Source: a virus | Length of the DNA stretch: 63,920 nucleotides | Direction: 5' to 3' (one strand) | IMG/VR virus record: IMGVR_UViG_3300044464_000029 | Span: 1 to 63,920 of that record | In this document: positions 38,355 to 47,275 of the stretch, piece by piece | Numbering within the stretch: the first letter of the stretch is position 1 | Layout: each line of letters begins with the position of its first letter | The notes under the pieces: model-generated | The model's input: only the letters and a program-made list of their open reading frames with translations | Database searches by the model: none | Told to the model about the DNA's origin: nothing | Position numbers and translations under genes: made by a program

Positions 38355-39074
38355 ATGATGGCTGACACAGGTAGATATCGCACTGAACCTGAAGATCTTC
38401 TTACTAAAATACGTAACTTGGAAAAGCGAATATCCAAGCTAGAACGCAGCCCACAGCTACCATCATCGGCTATTGATTCACAAGGAATTGATATTTTCGA
38501 TGGTGCTATTCGGGCACGTGATGCTAGTGGAACAATTGTAGCACAATTTGGAAAGCAAGACGATAGTACCTATGGTGTAACAGTACTTGAAAATGGCGAA
38601 ATGGTTCCACCAGCAGCACTGCTGAATCATTATGTTTATGCAGATACTGTATCAGTACAGGAAACCTATACTTCAACTAGCTTTGGTGATTTAGCTACCT
38701 TTGGTCCACAAGTTACTGTACCAGTTAGATCAACTGGTAGAATCTTGGTTATCTGTACAGCACAAATGCAGTGGGTCTCTACTGCATTTGGAATTTCAAT
38801 TGCGGGTGGTGGTTGGACCACGATACAGATGGATGGTCCAGCAAACTTTATGACTACAGCAACAGCATCAGTAGTATTACTTCCGTCATTCAACGCAACA
38901 CATACTGTTACTGCTGGTACAATTGCCGATGCTAACCAAGTTACCACTACTGCGGCAGAAGTTTTTGATGGATTGAATCCTGGTGAAACAATCATCACTA
39001 TGAAATATCGTAACCAAATTGGTGGTCAGAACATTGACTATGGACGACGCACGTTAGTAGTCATTACTTTGTAA
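38355..39074 (+). CDS. Tail fibre protein with coiled coil
   Basis: 239 residues. Residues about 13-36 form a coiled coil (DLLTKIRNLEKRISKLE), then an all-beta C-terminal domain rich in Thr, Val and Ala ending YGRRTLVVITL. The trimeric-fibre layout suggests a tail tip or side-fibre component. Confidence 0.6.
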   Translation: MMADTGRYRTEPEDLLTKIRNLEKRISKLERSPQLPSSAIDSQGIDIFDGAIRARDASGTIVAQFGKQDDSTYGVTVLENGEMVPPAALLNHYVYADTVSVQETYTSTSFGDLATFGPQVTVPVRSTGRILVICTAQMQWVSTAFGISIAGGGWTTIQMDGPANFMTTATASVVLLPSFNATHTVTAGTIADANQVTTTAAEVFDGLNPGETIITMKYRNQIGGQNIDYGRRTLVVITL

Positions 39075-39126
39075 TTCATTTGGCATAGTAACATCCAACC
39101 CCATCTAGAAAGTCTGAGGATTATGG

Positions 39127-39315
39127 GTGGACAGATGGGTCAAAAATACTGTCATGCTAGCAGTATTGTTAGTGTGGTTCGTATATATGTTAACGAACTT
39201 GGTAAGAGGTGTCCTGCCTGAACCAGCCCTGTGGGGCGTTCCAGGTGGGATTTGGCTCGCTTTAAATCCTCCATTTATTGGACGCTCCAATAAAACTCAG
39301 GAGATTGAAAAGTGA
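39127..39315 (+). CDS. 62-residue membrane protein
   Basis: GTG at 39127 after GAGGATTATGG. One helix (VMLAVLLVWFVYMLTNLV) then a Pro-rich C-terminus with a conserved-looking NPPFIG. GTGA overlap with the next gene. Holin-like in size, but no endolysin is nearby. Confidence 0.5.
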   Translation: MDRWVKNTVMLAVLLVWFVYMLTNLVRGVLPEPALWGVPGGIWLALNPPFIGRSNKTQEIEK

Positions 39316-39434
39316 GCTATGTGACTCAATCCCTCGTATACGTCGTGTTATTTTTAGCGCTTGGTGCGCTAATAGGTTTCATTGGTGTTGTTGCCAAGGA
39401 ATCTAAAAGGAGGACAAATGGCGGTAAACGTTAA
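39312..39434 (+). CDS. 40-residue membrane protein
   Basis: GTG overlapping the previous stop (GTGA). One hydrophobic helix (LVYVVLFLALGALIGFIGVV) and a basic tail (KESKRRTNGGKR). It overlaps the start of the next gene by 17 bases. Confidence 0.5.
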   Translation: MSYVTQSLVYVVLFLALGALIGFIGVVAKESKRRTNGGKR

Positions 39435-39786
39435 AAGATGGATAGGCAGCGATATAGTCGAAGTTATTATCAGAATAATTGTCATATTAACAGTATGCGC
39501 TGCACTATTCCTCTTTTTTAGGCAAAACAGTATAGCTACTTGTCAAAGTGCGTATAACCAATCGTATGCAGAATATGCACTCGATGCAAGAAATGTTCGC
39601 GATTCTGACGATAAAGTCAGAGACGAATTATTCAGAACATTATATGCAGCTAGAACTCTTGACAGTGTTGCAGCACAAAAGCAAATAGACGCGGCATTCG
39701 TGAAATATTTTACCACAATCGAATTAACAAATAAACAAAGACAAGAGAATCCTGCACCAGCGTTACCTAATGATTATTGCGGGTGA
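39418..39786 (+). CDS. Membrane-anchored hypothetical protein
   Basis: 122 residues from the ATG at 39418 (AGGAGGACAA ahead). N-terminal helix (IIRIIVILTVCAALFLFF), then a helical charged periplasm- or wall-side domain with two cysteines. Third membrane protein in a row; a lysis or tail-associated role is possible. Confidence 0.55.
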   Translation: MAVNVKRWIGSDIVEVIIRIIVILTVCAALFLFFRQNSIATCQSAYNQSYAEYALDARNVRDSDDKVRDELFRTLYAARTLDSVAAQKQIDAAFVKYFTTIELTNKQRQENPAPALPNDYCG

Positions 39787-39790
39787 TGAC

Positions 39791-40141
39791 ATGACAGCTA
39801 CTAGACTAGATATCTCAATTGAACAAGGTGCCAAGTTCGAACGTAATATTCTTGTTAAAAACAACAATGGCACTGTTAAAGATCTAACTGGATATTCAGC
39901 TAGAATGCAGATTAGACCAACGTTCGCTTCCGATACAGTTTTATTAGAAGCGACTACCACCAATGGTCTAATAAGCATTAACAGTCCTGGTGGTGTTGTC
40001 ACCATTAGCTTGACGGCTGATGTAACAACAACTTTGGATTGGAGTGTTGCTGTATACGATCTAGAAATATACAGCAGTGTAACGGAAGTAATTCGCATTC
40101 TAGAAGGTAGTGCTTCTCTCAGTTTGGAAGTGACTCGATGA
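39791..40141 (+). CDS. Small beta-rich baseplate-type protein
   Basis: 116 residues from the ATG at 39791 (GGGTGATGAC ahead). KFERNILVKNNNGTVKDL, then TGYSARMQIRP and YDLEIYSS resemble Ig-like upper baseplate proteins. ATGA overlap with the next gene. Confidence 0.55.
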   Translation: MTATRLDISIEQGAKFERNILVKNNNGTVKDLTGYSARMQIRPTFASDTVLLEATTTNGLISINSPGGVVTISLTADVTTTLDWSVAVYDLEIYSSVTEVIRILEGSASLSLEVTR

Positions 40142-40998
40142 ATGGTTTATTCGAAAAAGGACGTGAAGGATTCCTCGATGGCAGCATCGATTGGGATACT
40201 GACACGATCAAGGCAGCCCTGCTTGACCTTGGTACCGCTGATACTGGTATCAAGGCAATTGTAAGCTCGACAAATGCTACTCCAATTGTAGTAACAGTGA
40301 CATCACATGGATTTACTAACGGTGACTTTGTATTCATTGATGGGCATACAACCAACACTGCTGCCAATGGTTATTGGAAGGTTGCTAATCAAGCTACCAA
40401 CACAATTGAATTAACTCGCCCGGATGGTACAAACTCTGTGGGGAATGGTGTCGGTGGTGCTACTGGCTACGCCGTCAACTATGGTCCTAGTACTTCTGGC
40501 GACAACTATGATGACTTCAATGGTGCTGTAGTTGGTACCGATCAAACTCTTGGCACAAAAACAGTAGTTGCAGGTGTAGCTGACGCTGCCGATGCTACTT
40601 TCACATCAGTTACTGGTAACTCAGTTGAAGCAGTACTACTCTACAAAGACACTGGTACACCATCGACATCAAGAGTAATTGGTCTTATTACAGGTAAGCA
40701 GATTGTTACTTGTGCAGTACAGGCTGCATCATCTTCTACTTCTATTGTAGTTGATGCACTGACGTATGCAATTCCTTCCGGAACTGTATTAGCATTTAGC
40801 AATGGTGCTTCTGCAACACTATCTTCACTTGCTACGGCTGGAGATCGTTCCATTGCAGTCTCTTCTACTGCTGCAACGATTACGGCAAACTCACGTGCTC
40901 TTGCACCTATTACAGGTTCTGGACTTCCTGTAACTCCTAATGGTGGTAACATCGTGGTTACGTGGGATAACGGGGCAAATAAGATATTCAAACTGTAA
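40138..40998 (+). CDS. Minor tail protein, end duplicated after an endonuclease
   Basis: 286 residues. N-terminal MNGLFEKGREGFLDGSI is typical of a tail/fibre family; the body is Thr/Ala/Val-rich beta. It ends in DNGANKIFKL (40966-40998), and almost the same ten residues are encoded again at 41523-41555 after the homing endonuclease, with mostly synonymous changes. The gene seems to have been invaded and its end replaced. Confidence 0.65.
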   Translation: MNGLFEKGREGFLDGSIDWDTDTIKAALLDLGTADTGIKAIVSSTNATPIVVTVTSHGFTNGDFVFIDGHTTNTAANGYWKVANQATNTIELTRPDGTNSVGNGVGGATGYAVNYGPSTSGDNYDDFNGAVVGTDQTLGTKTVVAGVADAADATFTSVTGNSVEAVLLYKDTGTPSTSRVIGLITGKQIVTCAVQAASSSTSIVVDALTYAIPSGTVLAFSNGASATLSSLATAGDRSIAVSSTAATITANSRALAPITGSGLPVTPNGGNIVVTWDNGANKIFKL

Positions 40999-41029
40999 AG
41001 ATAAAATATAAAAGAATTTGCTGATCAAG

Positions 41030-41527
41030 ATGATATCAAATGATTTCAAAATTGGATGGATTGTAGGAATAATAGAAGGAGAAGGATGGATAGGCAGTGA
41101 CAAAGATGGTAGACCTAAAGTTCAAGTTGCAATGACTGATAGAGATACAATATACAAATTACTGGAGTGGGCAGAAACTGGAATAGTATCAGAGTCAGAT
41201 TGTGGAACTATTACTGGTAAAAGAATTTGGAAATGGGCAATCTATGCTAGAGAAGATGCAGGAAAATTTATTGAGAAAATATTACCTTATCTAGGTACAC
41301 GTAGGAGCGAAAGAGCTATAGAAGTTTTAAACAAATGGAAACTCTTAAAACCAAAACATGGTACCTCAACAACATGTAAACGTGGTCATGAATTGTCTGG
41401 AGAAAACTTATATATTGATGTTAGCCAAGAAAAATATCCTAGACGGCGTTGTAAGAAATGTATGGCCATAAGAGTCAATCAGTACAAGGAAAGATGGAAG
41501 GAGAGGTTGCAACATGCTTCGAGGTAA
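41030..41527 (+). CDS. LAGLIDADG-like homing endonuclease
   Basis: 165 residues from the ATG at 41030 (TTG at 41018 possible). GWIVGIIEGEGWIG near the N-terminus is a single LAGLIDADG motif, so it probably acts as a dimer. The C-terminus holds a zinc finger, CKRGHELSGENLYID with RCKKC, like that of the HNH protein at 63337. It is inserted at the 3' end of the tail gene 40138-40998, reading through into the leftover target. Confidence 0.75.
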   Translation: MISNDFKIGWIVGIIEGEGWIGSDKDGRPKVQVAMTDRDTIYKLLEWAETGIVSESDCGTITGKRIWKWAIYAREDAGKFIEKILPYLGTRRSERAIEVLNKWKLLKPKHGTSTTCKRGHELSGENLYIDVSQEKYPRRRCKKCMAIRVNQYKERWKERLQHASR

Positions 41528-41555
41528 CGGAGCGAACAAAATTTTCAAACTCTAG
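41523..41555 (+). pseudogene. Orphan 3' end of the 40138 gene
   Basis: Encodes GNGANKIFKL and a stop, matching the end of the upstream gene in 9 of 10 residues but only 25 of 33 bases; seven of the eight differences are synonymous. It has no start of its own. It is probably the original gene end, displaced by the endonuclease cassette. Confidence 0.65.
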
Positions 41556-41576
41556 TGAAAATGGTGAGGTGCTACC

Positions 41577-43748
41577 ATGGCCACACCTCCTACCGTTGTA
41601 AGTAGTGGTGTATTAACTGGGTCAACTTCATGGGGAACTGATAAACCAAAGACAGCTTCCGTGACTGTCGCCTCTGGTAACATACTAGTAGTGTGTGGTA
41701 TTGGAGGCGACTACGGTAGTGCGGGTGATGATTTCTCAACCCCCACAGGGGGCGGACTCACTTACACATTAGCGCAACAACATCAGCTAACTCTAAACTC
41801 ATTTCCATGGACTTGGACCGCAATAGGTAATAGCTCTACACCATTCACATTGTCTTTGACTGTACCAACAAATTCACCAAGATATGGTTGCTTCTACGTA
41901 GTTCTATCCGGGTCTGATGGTGTTGGTGCAAGTGATAAAAACAACGGGTCCGGCGCTTCTACCGTAAGCTTAACAACTACTCAGGCCAATTCACTAGTGA
42001 TTTGTTCTGTGGGAGACTGGGATGCTACCAATGGTGATGCGACAAGAGTATATCGAACTGTAAATGGTATAACACCTGTTCGTGCTGGTGCTGGTGAAGT
42101 TACTTATAACAGAACTAGTGGTGAATATACAGCTTATGGTGCGTATTGGACAGATGCTGGTGCTACTGGTTCTAATGCCTATGGTTTCACTACGCCATCG
42201 GCTGGTGTCAAATATACCACAATTGCAATTGAAATCAAAGGTTCAGCTGCTGGTGGCACACAAACAATTAATGCAAATGGAATAGTGTCTGGTGAAGTAT
42301 CTGGTACGGCAACGATTTCAGCAACTTATACAGTAGATGCCAATGGTGTAATATCTAATGAAGTAGCTGGTTCACCTACAGTTTCTGCTACTTATAACAT
42401 CGTTGATAATGGAATTACATCTGGTGAAACTATCGGAGCTGCCACATTAACTACTAATTACACAGCTAACGTAAATGGTATAGTTAGTAGCGAAACACCT
42501 GGTTCTCCAACTGTAACATCAATTTACAACATTGGCGACACTGGTATTGTTACTGGTGAAACGTTTGGTTCTCCAACAATAACTACAACTTATACATTAG
42601 ATGTACAAGGAATAATTAGCCAAGAAATTACTGGTAACAATCAAGCAGTTGCTGGTGCTGCAACTATTCTTGCTAATGGCATTGTTAGTCAAGAAATAAC
42701 TGGCACACCAAGTATAATAAACGCATTCTCACTTAACACTGATTACATTGGAAGCAGCGAAAGATTTGGTGCTACTGCTGTTACAGCCGGAGATGCAACA
42801 ATAGCTGCTGGTGGAATTGTAAGCCAAGAATATATTGGTGATAATCAACTAACAACTACAATTACAATTGCACTAAATGGAATTGTCAGCCAAGAATTAT
42901 TTGGCACCGCTACAAGTACTGCATCGGTTGATGCTAATGGAATAGAATCTGAAGAGAATTTTGGTTCTCCAGCTATAACAACTACAGCGACGATAAGTGC
43001 AAGTGGTATAATTTCTAATGAGCTTTATGGCAACAACAATGTTTCAACGGGTATTGCTCCTGTAACGGTTGATGGGATCGCAAGCCAAGAACTTTTTGGC
43101 AGTCCAATACTGTCGGCAACTTATACAGAAAATGCCAATGGTATACCAACAAATGAACAATTTGGTGCTACATCTATTACAACTATTTATACACTAAATA
43201 CAGAAGGAAAGACAACAGATGAAAAATTTGGTTCCGCAGTAGTATCTGCAACCTACAGTGCTGCAATAGCTGGAATAGATTCTACAGAGAAATTCGGTTC
43301 ACCAACAGTTACGCCAGGTAGTTTGACAATAAATGCTGGTGGAATCAATTCTGATTCTAGCTTTGGTTTACCAAGTTTTGCTGAAACTGTCACCATAAAT
43401 GCTAGTGGCATTATATCCACAGAATTATTTGGACGGCAGGTAGTAGGAGCCACCTACGAGTTAATTGGGTCGGGAGTCGAGAGCTCGGAGCGGCTAGGCA
43501 ACGCGCTGGTGATGGCAGGATCGTTCACTGCCTCTGTTAGTAGTGCGGTTAGCGGCGAGATTTTCGGCAATGCCACAGCAGTACTAGGAGAAGTTCCACA
43601 AAGCATATTTGCGAATGGAATTAAAACTAGCGAATTTGTTGGTACACCACACACTGGCAAGCAAGTATCAATAGATGCAGTAATGACTCTACCAAGCGAC
43701 ATAATTTCTATTGTGATGGAAGACGATGTCTTGGTCACAATAAGCTAA
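41577..43748 (+). CDS. Tail fibre protein with about 21 tandem 22-residue repeats
   Basis: 723 residues. Residues 1-225 are a globular beta domain (PPTVVSSGVLTGSTSWG, ending TTIAIEIKGSA). From about 228 to 705 there are about 21 repeats of roughly 22 residues with the core NGIVSxExFGxPxV, giving a long beta solenoid-like shaft. The stretch 43430-43620 is clearly GC-richer than the rest, as if recombined. Likely a long side or tip fibre. Confidence 0.7.
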   Translation: MATPPTVVSSGVLTGSTSWGTDKPKTASVTVASGNILVVCGIGGDYGSAGDDFSTPTGGGLTYTLAQQHQLTLNSFPWTWTAIGNSSTPFTLSLTVPTNSPRYGCFYVVLSGSDGVGASDKNNGSGASTVSLTTTQANSLVICSVGDWDATNGDATRVYRTVNGITPVRAGAGEVTYNRTSGEYTAYGAYWTDAGATGSNAYGFTTPSAGVKYTTIAIEIKGSAAGGTQTINANGIVSGEVSGTATISATYTVDANGVISNEVAGSPTVSATYNIVDNGITSGETIGAATLTTNYTANVNGIVSSETPGSPTVTSIYNIGDTGIVTGETFGSPTITTTYTLDVQGIISQEITGNNQAVAGAATILANGIVSQEITGTPSIINAFSLNTDYIGSSERFGATAVTAGDATIAAGGIVSQEYIGDNQLTTTITIALNGIVSQELFGTATSTASVDANGIESEENFGSPAITTTATISASGIISNELYGNNNVSTGIAPVTVDGIASQELFGSPILSATYTENANGIPTNEQFGATSITTIYTLNTEGKTTDEKFGSAVVSATYSAAIAGIDSTEKFGSPTVTPGSLTINAGGINSDSSFGLPSFAETVTINASGIISTELFGRQVVGATYELIGSGVESSERLGNALVMAGSFTASVSSAVSGEIFGNATAVLGEVPQSIFANGIKTSEFVGTPHTGKQVSIDAVMTLPSDIISIVMEDDVLVTIS

Positions 43749-43749
43749 A

Positions 43750-43773
43750 GGCCGCCTACTAATGTAGGCGGCC
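43750..43773. terminator. Bidirectional terminator between convergent arms
   Basis: A perfect 10-bp GC-rich stem GGCCGCCTAC-taat-GTAGGCGGCC, two bases after the last rightward gene and 25 bases before the end of the leftward genes. A TTTG-containing tail on the plus side. Well placed to stop both transcription units. Confidence 0.85.
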
Positions 43774-43797
43774 AATAGTTTGTCTATATTCAAAAAT

Positions 43798-44175
43798 TTA
43801 GCATGGTCGAGCAAGAGAACGGCATCCAATCACAGTGCCCGATTTGTTTCTTACTTCAAGATATGGCACTAAGAAGTCTAACCTGCCGACAGCTAATGCA
43901 GTAGCAAGAGATACAATATAGTAGGTACCTGTTACCTGTGGGGGTGTGCTTGATAAATGTCCATATTCAATACGTTCTATATTAATTTCATCAATCTTGT
44001 ATGAACCAAGTTCGATTTCTACAAGTCTCGCTGGTGGATATTCTGTTGATTTTGGAATTATCTTGCACCAACTAATGATCCATTTGTCTGTTGCTTCGAT
44101 CCAGCCTTCACCTTCCAAGATTGGATGATCTGCTGGAAAGATCACTATAGGATGTGGAGTTAAATTTATTAGCAT
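43798..44175 (-). CDS. Conserved phage protein (INLTPHPI family)
   Basis: 125 residues. Begins MLINLTPHPIVIFP, then TGTYYIVSLATALAVGR and VIGCRSLARP, a recurring pattern in bacterial and phage small proteins of unknown function. Last gene of the leftward arm, overlapping the MazG-like gene by seven bases. Confidence 0.65.
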   Translation of the reverse strand: MLINLTPHPIVIFPADHPILEGEGWIEATDKWIISWCKIIPKSTEYPPARLVEIELGSYKIDEINIERIEYGHLSSTPPQVTGTYYIVSLATALAVGRLDFLVPYLEVRNKSGTVIGCRSLARPC

Positions 44176-44528
44176 GCTTCACCGTTAATGGTTGCTCTTG
44201 GACTACCAAGATATGGTCTAAGACAGGCAGGACATATTGCTGGATTGTTTACTGCGGTAGAAGTTTCAAGTGATTCTACCCAAGTCAATGCTACATTAGC
44301 AACTTGGATAAGCTCCTTGACAAGATGATCCTTGCCTTCATCTCCATCATAAGTAAGAGCTCGACCAACTTCACCTATCTCTTCAACCAAGGCAGCGAGT
44401 TTAGCCAGCGTACTCATATTAGGATCGAAGATTGAACCACCATGGTCTTTGTGCTTTATGTGTGCTCTTATTGACTCAGCTCTGACTGCCTGTAGAGTCA
44501 AATCAGACAACATTAGTAAATCATCCAC
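44169..44528 (-). CDS. MazG-like nucleotide pyrophosphohydrolase
   Basis: 119 residues. LAALVEEIGEVGRAL supplies the EExxE metal-binding helix of the MazG/all-alpha NTP-PPase fold, and KELIQVANVALTW the second helix. A C-terminal CPAC may bind zinc. Probably hydrolyses (d)NTPs or alarmones during infection. ATG overlaps the upstream stop. Confidence 0.7.
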   Translation of the reverse strand: MDDLLMLSDLTLQAVRAESIRAHIKHKDHGGSIFDPNMSTLAKLAALVEEIGEVGRALTYDGDEGKDHLVKELIQVANVALTWVESLETSTAVNNPAICPACLRPYLGSPRATINGEAC

Positions 44529-44977
44529 TATAAATTTTCCTTCAACTTCTGAAGTGTTGTTTCATTGAAGATTTTGTTATGTTTCATTTCATAAGACATC
44601 ATTAAACGCATGGCATCGTTACCGTGAACATGACCTTTGTTGAACACGTTTACAACCTTAAGTTTTCGGTCATCCCAAAAACCTTTACCATACGCTGGTG
44701 TAACTAGAATCTTATCAATGTACTTTAATTGACAATAAAGCTCAATTACACCAATGAACTCTACACCTGTAAAAACCACACCAGTCATTCCCTGACGGAA
44801 ATGGAACTGTTCATAGATGACTAGTTTTGGTTGTAGATTACAAAGCATATCATATAATGACTCATGCGGATGCGGGTACTCATCTGGTCTAATATGAAAA
44901 GATCGATATCGTCCATCTTCTTTAGTTGCTACTCCTGTGGTGGTTCCAGGATCTAACGCAACAATTTCAACTGACAA
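44528..44977 (-). CDS. RuvC-like Holliday junction nuclease
   Basis: 149 residues. VEIVALDPGTTTGVA (first Asp of the RNase H fold), LVIYEQFHF (Glu) and HGNDAMRLMM (His/Asp) form the RuvC-type catalytic pattern seen in many phages. Likely resolves branched replication intermediates before packaging. Confidence 0.75.
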   Translation of the reverse strand: MSVEIVALDPGTTTGVATKEDGRYRSFHIRPDEYPHPHESLYDMLCNLQPKLVIYEQFHFRQGMTGVVFTGVEFIGVIELYCQLKYIDKILVTPAYGKGFWDDRKLKVVNVFNKGHVHGNDAMRLMMSYEMKHNKIFNETTLQKLKENL

Positions 44978-44986
44978 GTTAGCTCC

Positions 44987-45190
44987 TTATATCTTATAAA
45001 ATTCTAATCTAAGTTTAGCTTCTTTTGGACCACCATATAATCCTCGTTCGTATGATAAATCCATACTAAACATTTTACCCCCAAAAGCAACGTTATCCGA
45101 TTCAATCAAAATGACTTCAGTTTCAAGATCTCTAAGATCAATCTTTATTACCTTTGGAGATTCTTTACGCTTATTAAACAATTTCCTCAT
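44987..45190 (-). CDS. Hypothetical protein
   Basis: 67 residues from the ATG at 45190. Starts MRKLFNKRKESPKVIKID; basic N-terminus, then beta strands (EVILIESDNVAFGGKMF). Unrecognised. Confidence 0.5.
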   Translation of the reverse strand: MRKLFNKRKESPKVIKIDLRDLETEVILIESDNVAFGGKMFSMDLSYERGLYGGPKEAKLRLEFYKI

Positions 45191-45425
45191 ATAAGTCACT
45201 CATATCTTGTGCACTCTGTGTGAATGATATTAGACCGCGTGTGATTACTACGTAAGTACCTATAGGAACCAATCTAAACGCGAAAGCCGAAAATATTCTT
45301 AATACATCATCGATGAGAGTATATTCAACTTCCTTTTCTACAAGGAGATCTATCATCGGCTGTTGATTCTGTGGATCCCACTGAACAGCATTGACAATTT
45401 CTGGCTTCTTCTCGTAGAGTGTCAC
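45174..45425 (-). CDS. Hypothetical protein, AVQW family
   Basis: 83 residues. EIVNAVQWDPQNQQPMID, then RLVPIGTYVVITRGLISF and a C-terminal DLYEE helix match a widespread small phage family whose C-terminal part reads P-G-D-Y/W-hydrophobic. Related in pattern to the gene at 26849. Function unknown. Confidence 0.55.
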   Translation of the reverse strand: MTLYEKKPEIVNAVQWDPQNQQPMIDLLVEKEVEYTLIDDVLRIFSAFAFRLVPIGTYVVITRGLISFTQSAQDMSDLYEEIV

Positions 45426-45655
45426 GCGGCAACCCTTCCTTTGGTGGAATATCTGATCTGTCGATTCTTAACTCTAATAGCTTCGGTCTCTGCAAAGAGC
45501 TTTGCTTGTCCATCGCAATCACCACAGCCACAGAGTTTAGCAATGGTTGCAGTTGTATGACAGGTCCAGCAATGTCCGCTATTTGCTAGACAACACTTAC
45601 AACTAGTACACAATGCGGCTATCACTTCGCCACCAACTGTTGGAAGTTTATTCAT
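45422..45655 (-). CDS. Cysteine-rich zinc-binding protein
   Basis: 77 residues from the ATG at 45655 (ATGA overlap). CTSCKCCLANSGHCWTCH and CGCGDCDG give at least ten cysteines and two histidines, enough for two zinc sites. Unrecognised. Confidence 0.55.
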   Translation of the reverse strand: MNKLPTVGGEVIAALCTSCKCCLANSGHCWTCHTTATIAKLCGCGDCDGQAKLFAETEAIRVKNRQIRYSTKGRVAA

Positions 45656-46250
45656 TTGATCCTCCTGACGCTCTGGCAGCTTCAACTATATCCTTAGTAG
45701 TTGCCGTCGTAGTAGCATCACCAGCTTCTACAATCTCTGGTGCATTAACTGGATCTGGGACAAGGACTGCGACTCGTGCATTTGCAGTTACTGCCGGTCT
45801 GGTCCACAAAGCCTGGACAATAGCTAGCACCGTTGCAATAAAGCCGATCAAAGAATTAGGTACTTCTGGTGAAACCAAAATTCCAAGTGAAGACAGCAAT
45901 AGTACTGCTGCCATAATCAAACCCCGTAATAGTGTTGGATCCAAATGAACTAGCTTCCACCAAAATGTGTCTGTGGGCTCTTCCACTTTATGTTCCTCTT
46001 CTCTATATACTGGCATGATTGAATCAGATACTAGCTCAATCATTCTAACCTGTTCACTGATTTGAAGATATCTTGGATGCTGATAGAAAGTCTCATAGAA
46101 AATAAATTCTATGTTTTCGTTCTTCAATACGCCATGCAGTTGCTCTTCGCTATTAACATATACAAAACTCTGAGATCTCGGATTTACTCCATTTTGCTTG
46201 GCACAGTACATTGCATGTGACAAATTAGCTGCAAAAATATAATATCTCAT
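45648..46250 (-). CDS. Two-domain protein with C-terminal membrane helices
   Basis: 200 residues. N-terminal domain (YYIFAANLSHAMYCAKQ, then FVYVNSEEQLHGVL) looks Rossmann-like. Residues about 115-158 form two membrane helices (GLIMAAVLLLSSLGILV and LIGFIATVLAIVQALW) of the kind found in phage holins, then an Ala/Thr-rich tail. Fusion of a soluble domain to a membrane pair is notable. Confidence 0.55.
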   Translation of the reverse strand: MRYYIFAANLSHAMYCAKQNGVNPRSQSFVYVNSEEQLHGVLKNENIEFIFYETFYQHPRYLQISEQVRMIELVSDSIMPVYREEEHKVEEPTDTFWWKLVHLDPTLLRGLIMAAVLLLSSLGILVSPEVPNSLIGFIATVLAIVQALWTRPAVTANARVAVLVPDPVNAPEIVEAGDATTTATTKDIVEAARASGGSNE

Positions 46251-46600
46251 GATGAGTAACAATCATCATACACAATATCTCCAAAACCTACAAACATTTT
46301 GTTGCCTGATTGTAGAGATGGAACATGTGGAACAACAGTGATTCTATTATTTCTTGCATAGACAAGATCCGCTTTTAGTACATTCATTTCTTTGTCATAA
46401 AATGACACCATGCCAGATACTTCATTTAGGAAATTATCCATGGGAAAACTTAGAGTCCAGAAACCTCTGCCATATGTAGTTGTTCTAGCGAATTCAATCC
46501 ATATTGAAAGACTTCTGCTCATATCATAGACGCCGTTTATAGATCCATTGGCTATCGTTGGATGTATTTGTGATCCAAGCCATACTGGTATATACTTCAT
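46247..46600 (-). CDS. Hypothetical protein
   Basis: 117 residues, starting MKYIPVWLGSQIHPTIA; beta-rich with RGFWTLSFPMD and MFVGFGDIVYDD. Unrecognised; coupled to both neighbours. Confidence 0.5.
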   Translation of the reverse strand: MKYIPVWLGSQIHPTIANGSINGVYDMSRSLSIWIEFARTTTYGRGFWTLSFPMDNFLNEVSGMVSFYDKEMNVLKADLVYARNNRITVVPHVPSLQSGNKMFVGFGDIVYDDCYSS

Positions 46601-46995
46601 AATCTCTCGATTTCACAATTTGGCATAAACATAAATCGTTCTACTTTTTTACCTATTCTTTCTGCATGATCCGCAGTCCAACCAGATCCATATGTCTTTG
46701 AAGCAAAGTGCCGAACACAGACAAGTCTGGTGCAAGTGCTAGCTATTTCAATATTGCGTGCTTTGTAACCGTCTGGTTCCCAACGTTTATTTTCTGGCAA
46801 GAAATTTCTGTAATGAACTTCTAGCAAATTGGCAATTTGAATTCCAATTGTATCCAAGCCTGATGCACCACCAGATATAACTTCGTCAGGTAGTTGTTCA
46901 CTTACATAGTTAGCCAGGAAATTGAATGCCACGTAAGAGGCATGAGTGTCGCTTTCAAATTTGGTGCTTCCTACGATAGCTAGTATGTCACCCAT
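46597..46995 (-). CDS. SLOG/DprA-like nucleotide-binding protein
   Basis: 132 residues. ILAIVGSTKF, VISGGASGLDTIGIQIAN and PDGYKARNIEIAS are the SLOG Rossmann motifs of DUF2493/DprA-like proteins that bind nucleotides or derivatives. Possible roles in recombination or nucleotide signalling. ATGG overlap with neighbours. Confidence 0.75.
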   Translation of the reverse strand: MGDILAIVGSTKFESDTHASYVAFNFLANYVSEQLPDEVISGGASGLDTIGIQIANLLEVHYRNFLPENKRWEPDGYKARNIEIASTCTRLVCVRHFASKTYGSGWTADHAERIGKKVERFMFMPNCEIERL

Positions 46996-47275
46996 TATCC
47001 TTACCTACAGTTATTTCTTTCTTGGCCTTCAATTCATGCATAGCAATCAAACCAAGAACTTGATACCAAGGCATGTCGCCATTGGACATGAACATTGGAT
47101 ATTCTGTTACAACTACACCTTCAGGCCATAGCTGTTGCATCGTTGTTAATACAACGAAATTAACCAAAGTGTATTGACTAGCATGTTCTGGCATGTATGC
47201 TTCAAGACAACCTTGTATAGCTAAGGACAATACTTCGTCTGCCTTAACTTGCGCTTCATTTCTAACTTCAGTCAT
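46988..47275 (-). CDS. Hypothetical protein
   Basis: 95 residues from the ATG at 47275. Starts MTEVRNEAQVKADEVLS; helical, with a C-terminal KAKKEIT. Unrecognised. Confidence 0.5.
   Translation of the reverse strand: MTEVRNEAQVKADEVLSLAIQGCLEAYMPEHASQYTLVNFVVLTTMQQLWPEGVVVTEYPMFMSNGDMPWYQVLGLIAMHELKAKKEITVGKDNG

Noticed and set aside
39127-39786. Holin/lysis cassette
   Set aside because: Three small membrane proteins are present, but no endolysin-like gene was found nearby, so lysis cannot be claimed.
40998-41555. Group I intron containing the LAGLIDADG gene
   Set aside because: The upstream gene keeps its own intact end and stop, the homologous 3' end is duplicated rather than split, and I could not find the conserved intron core by eye.
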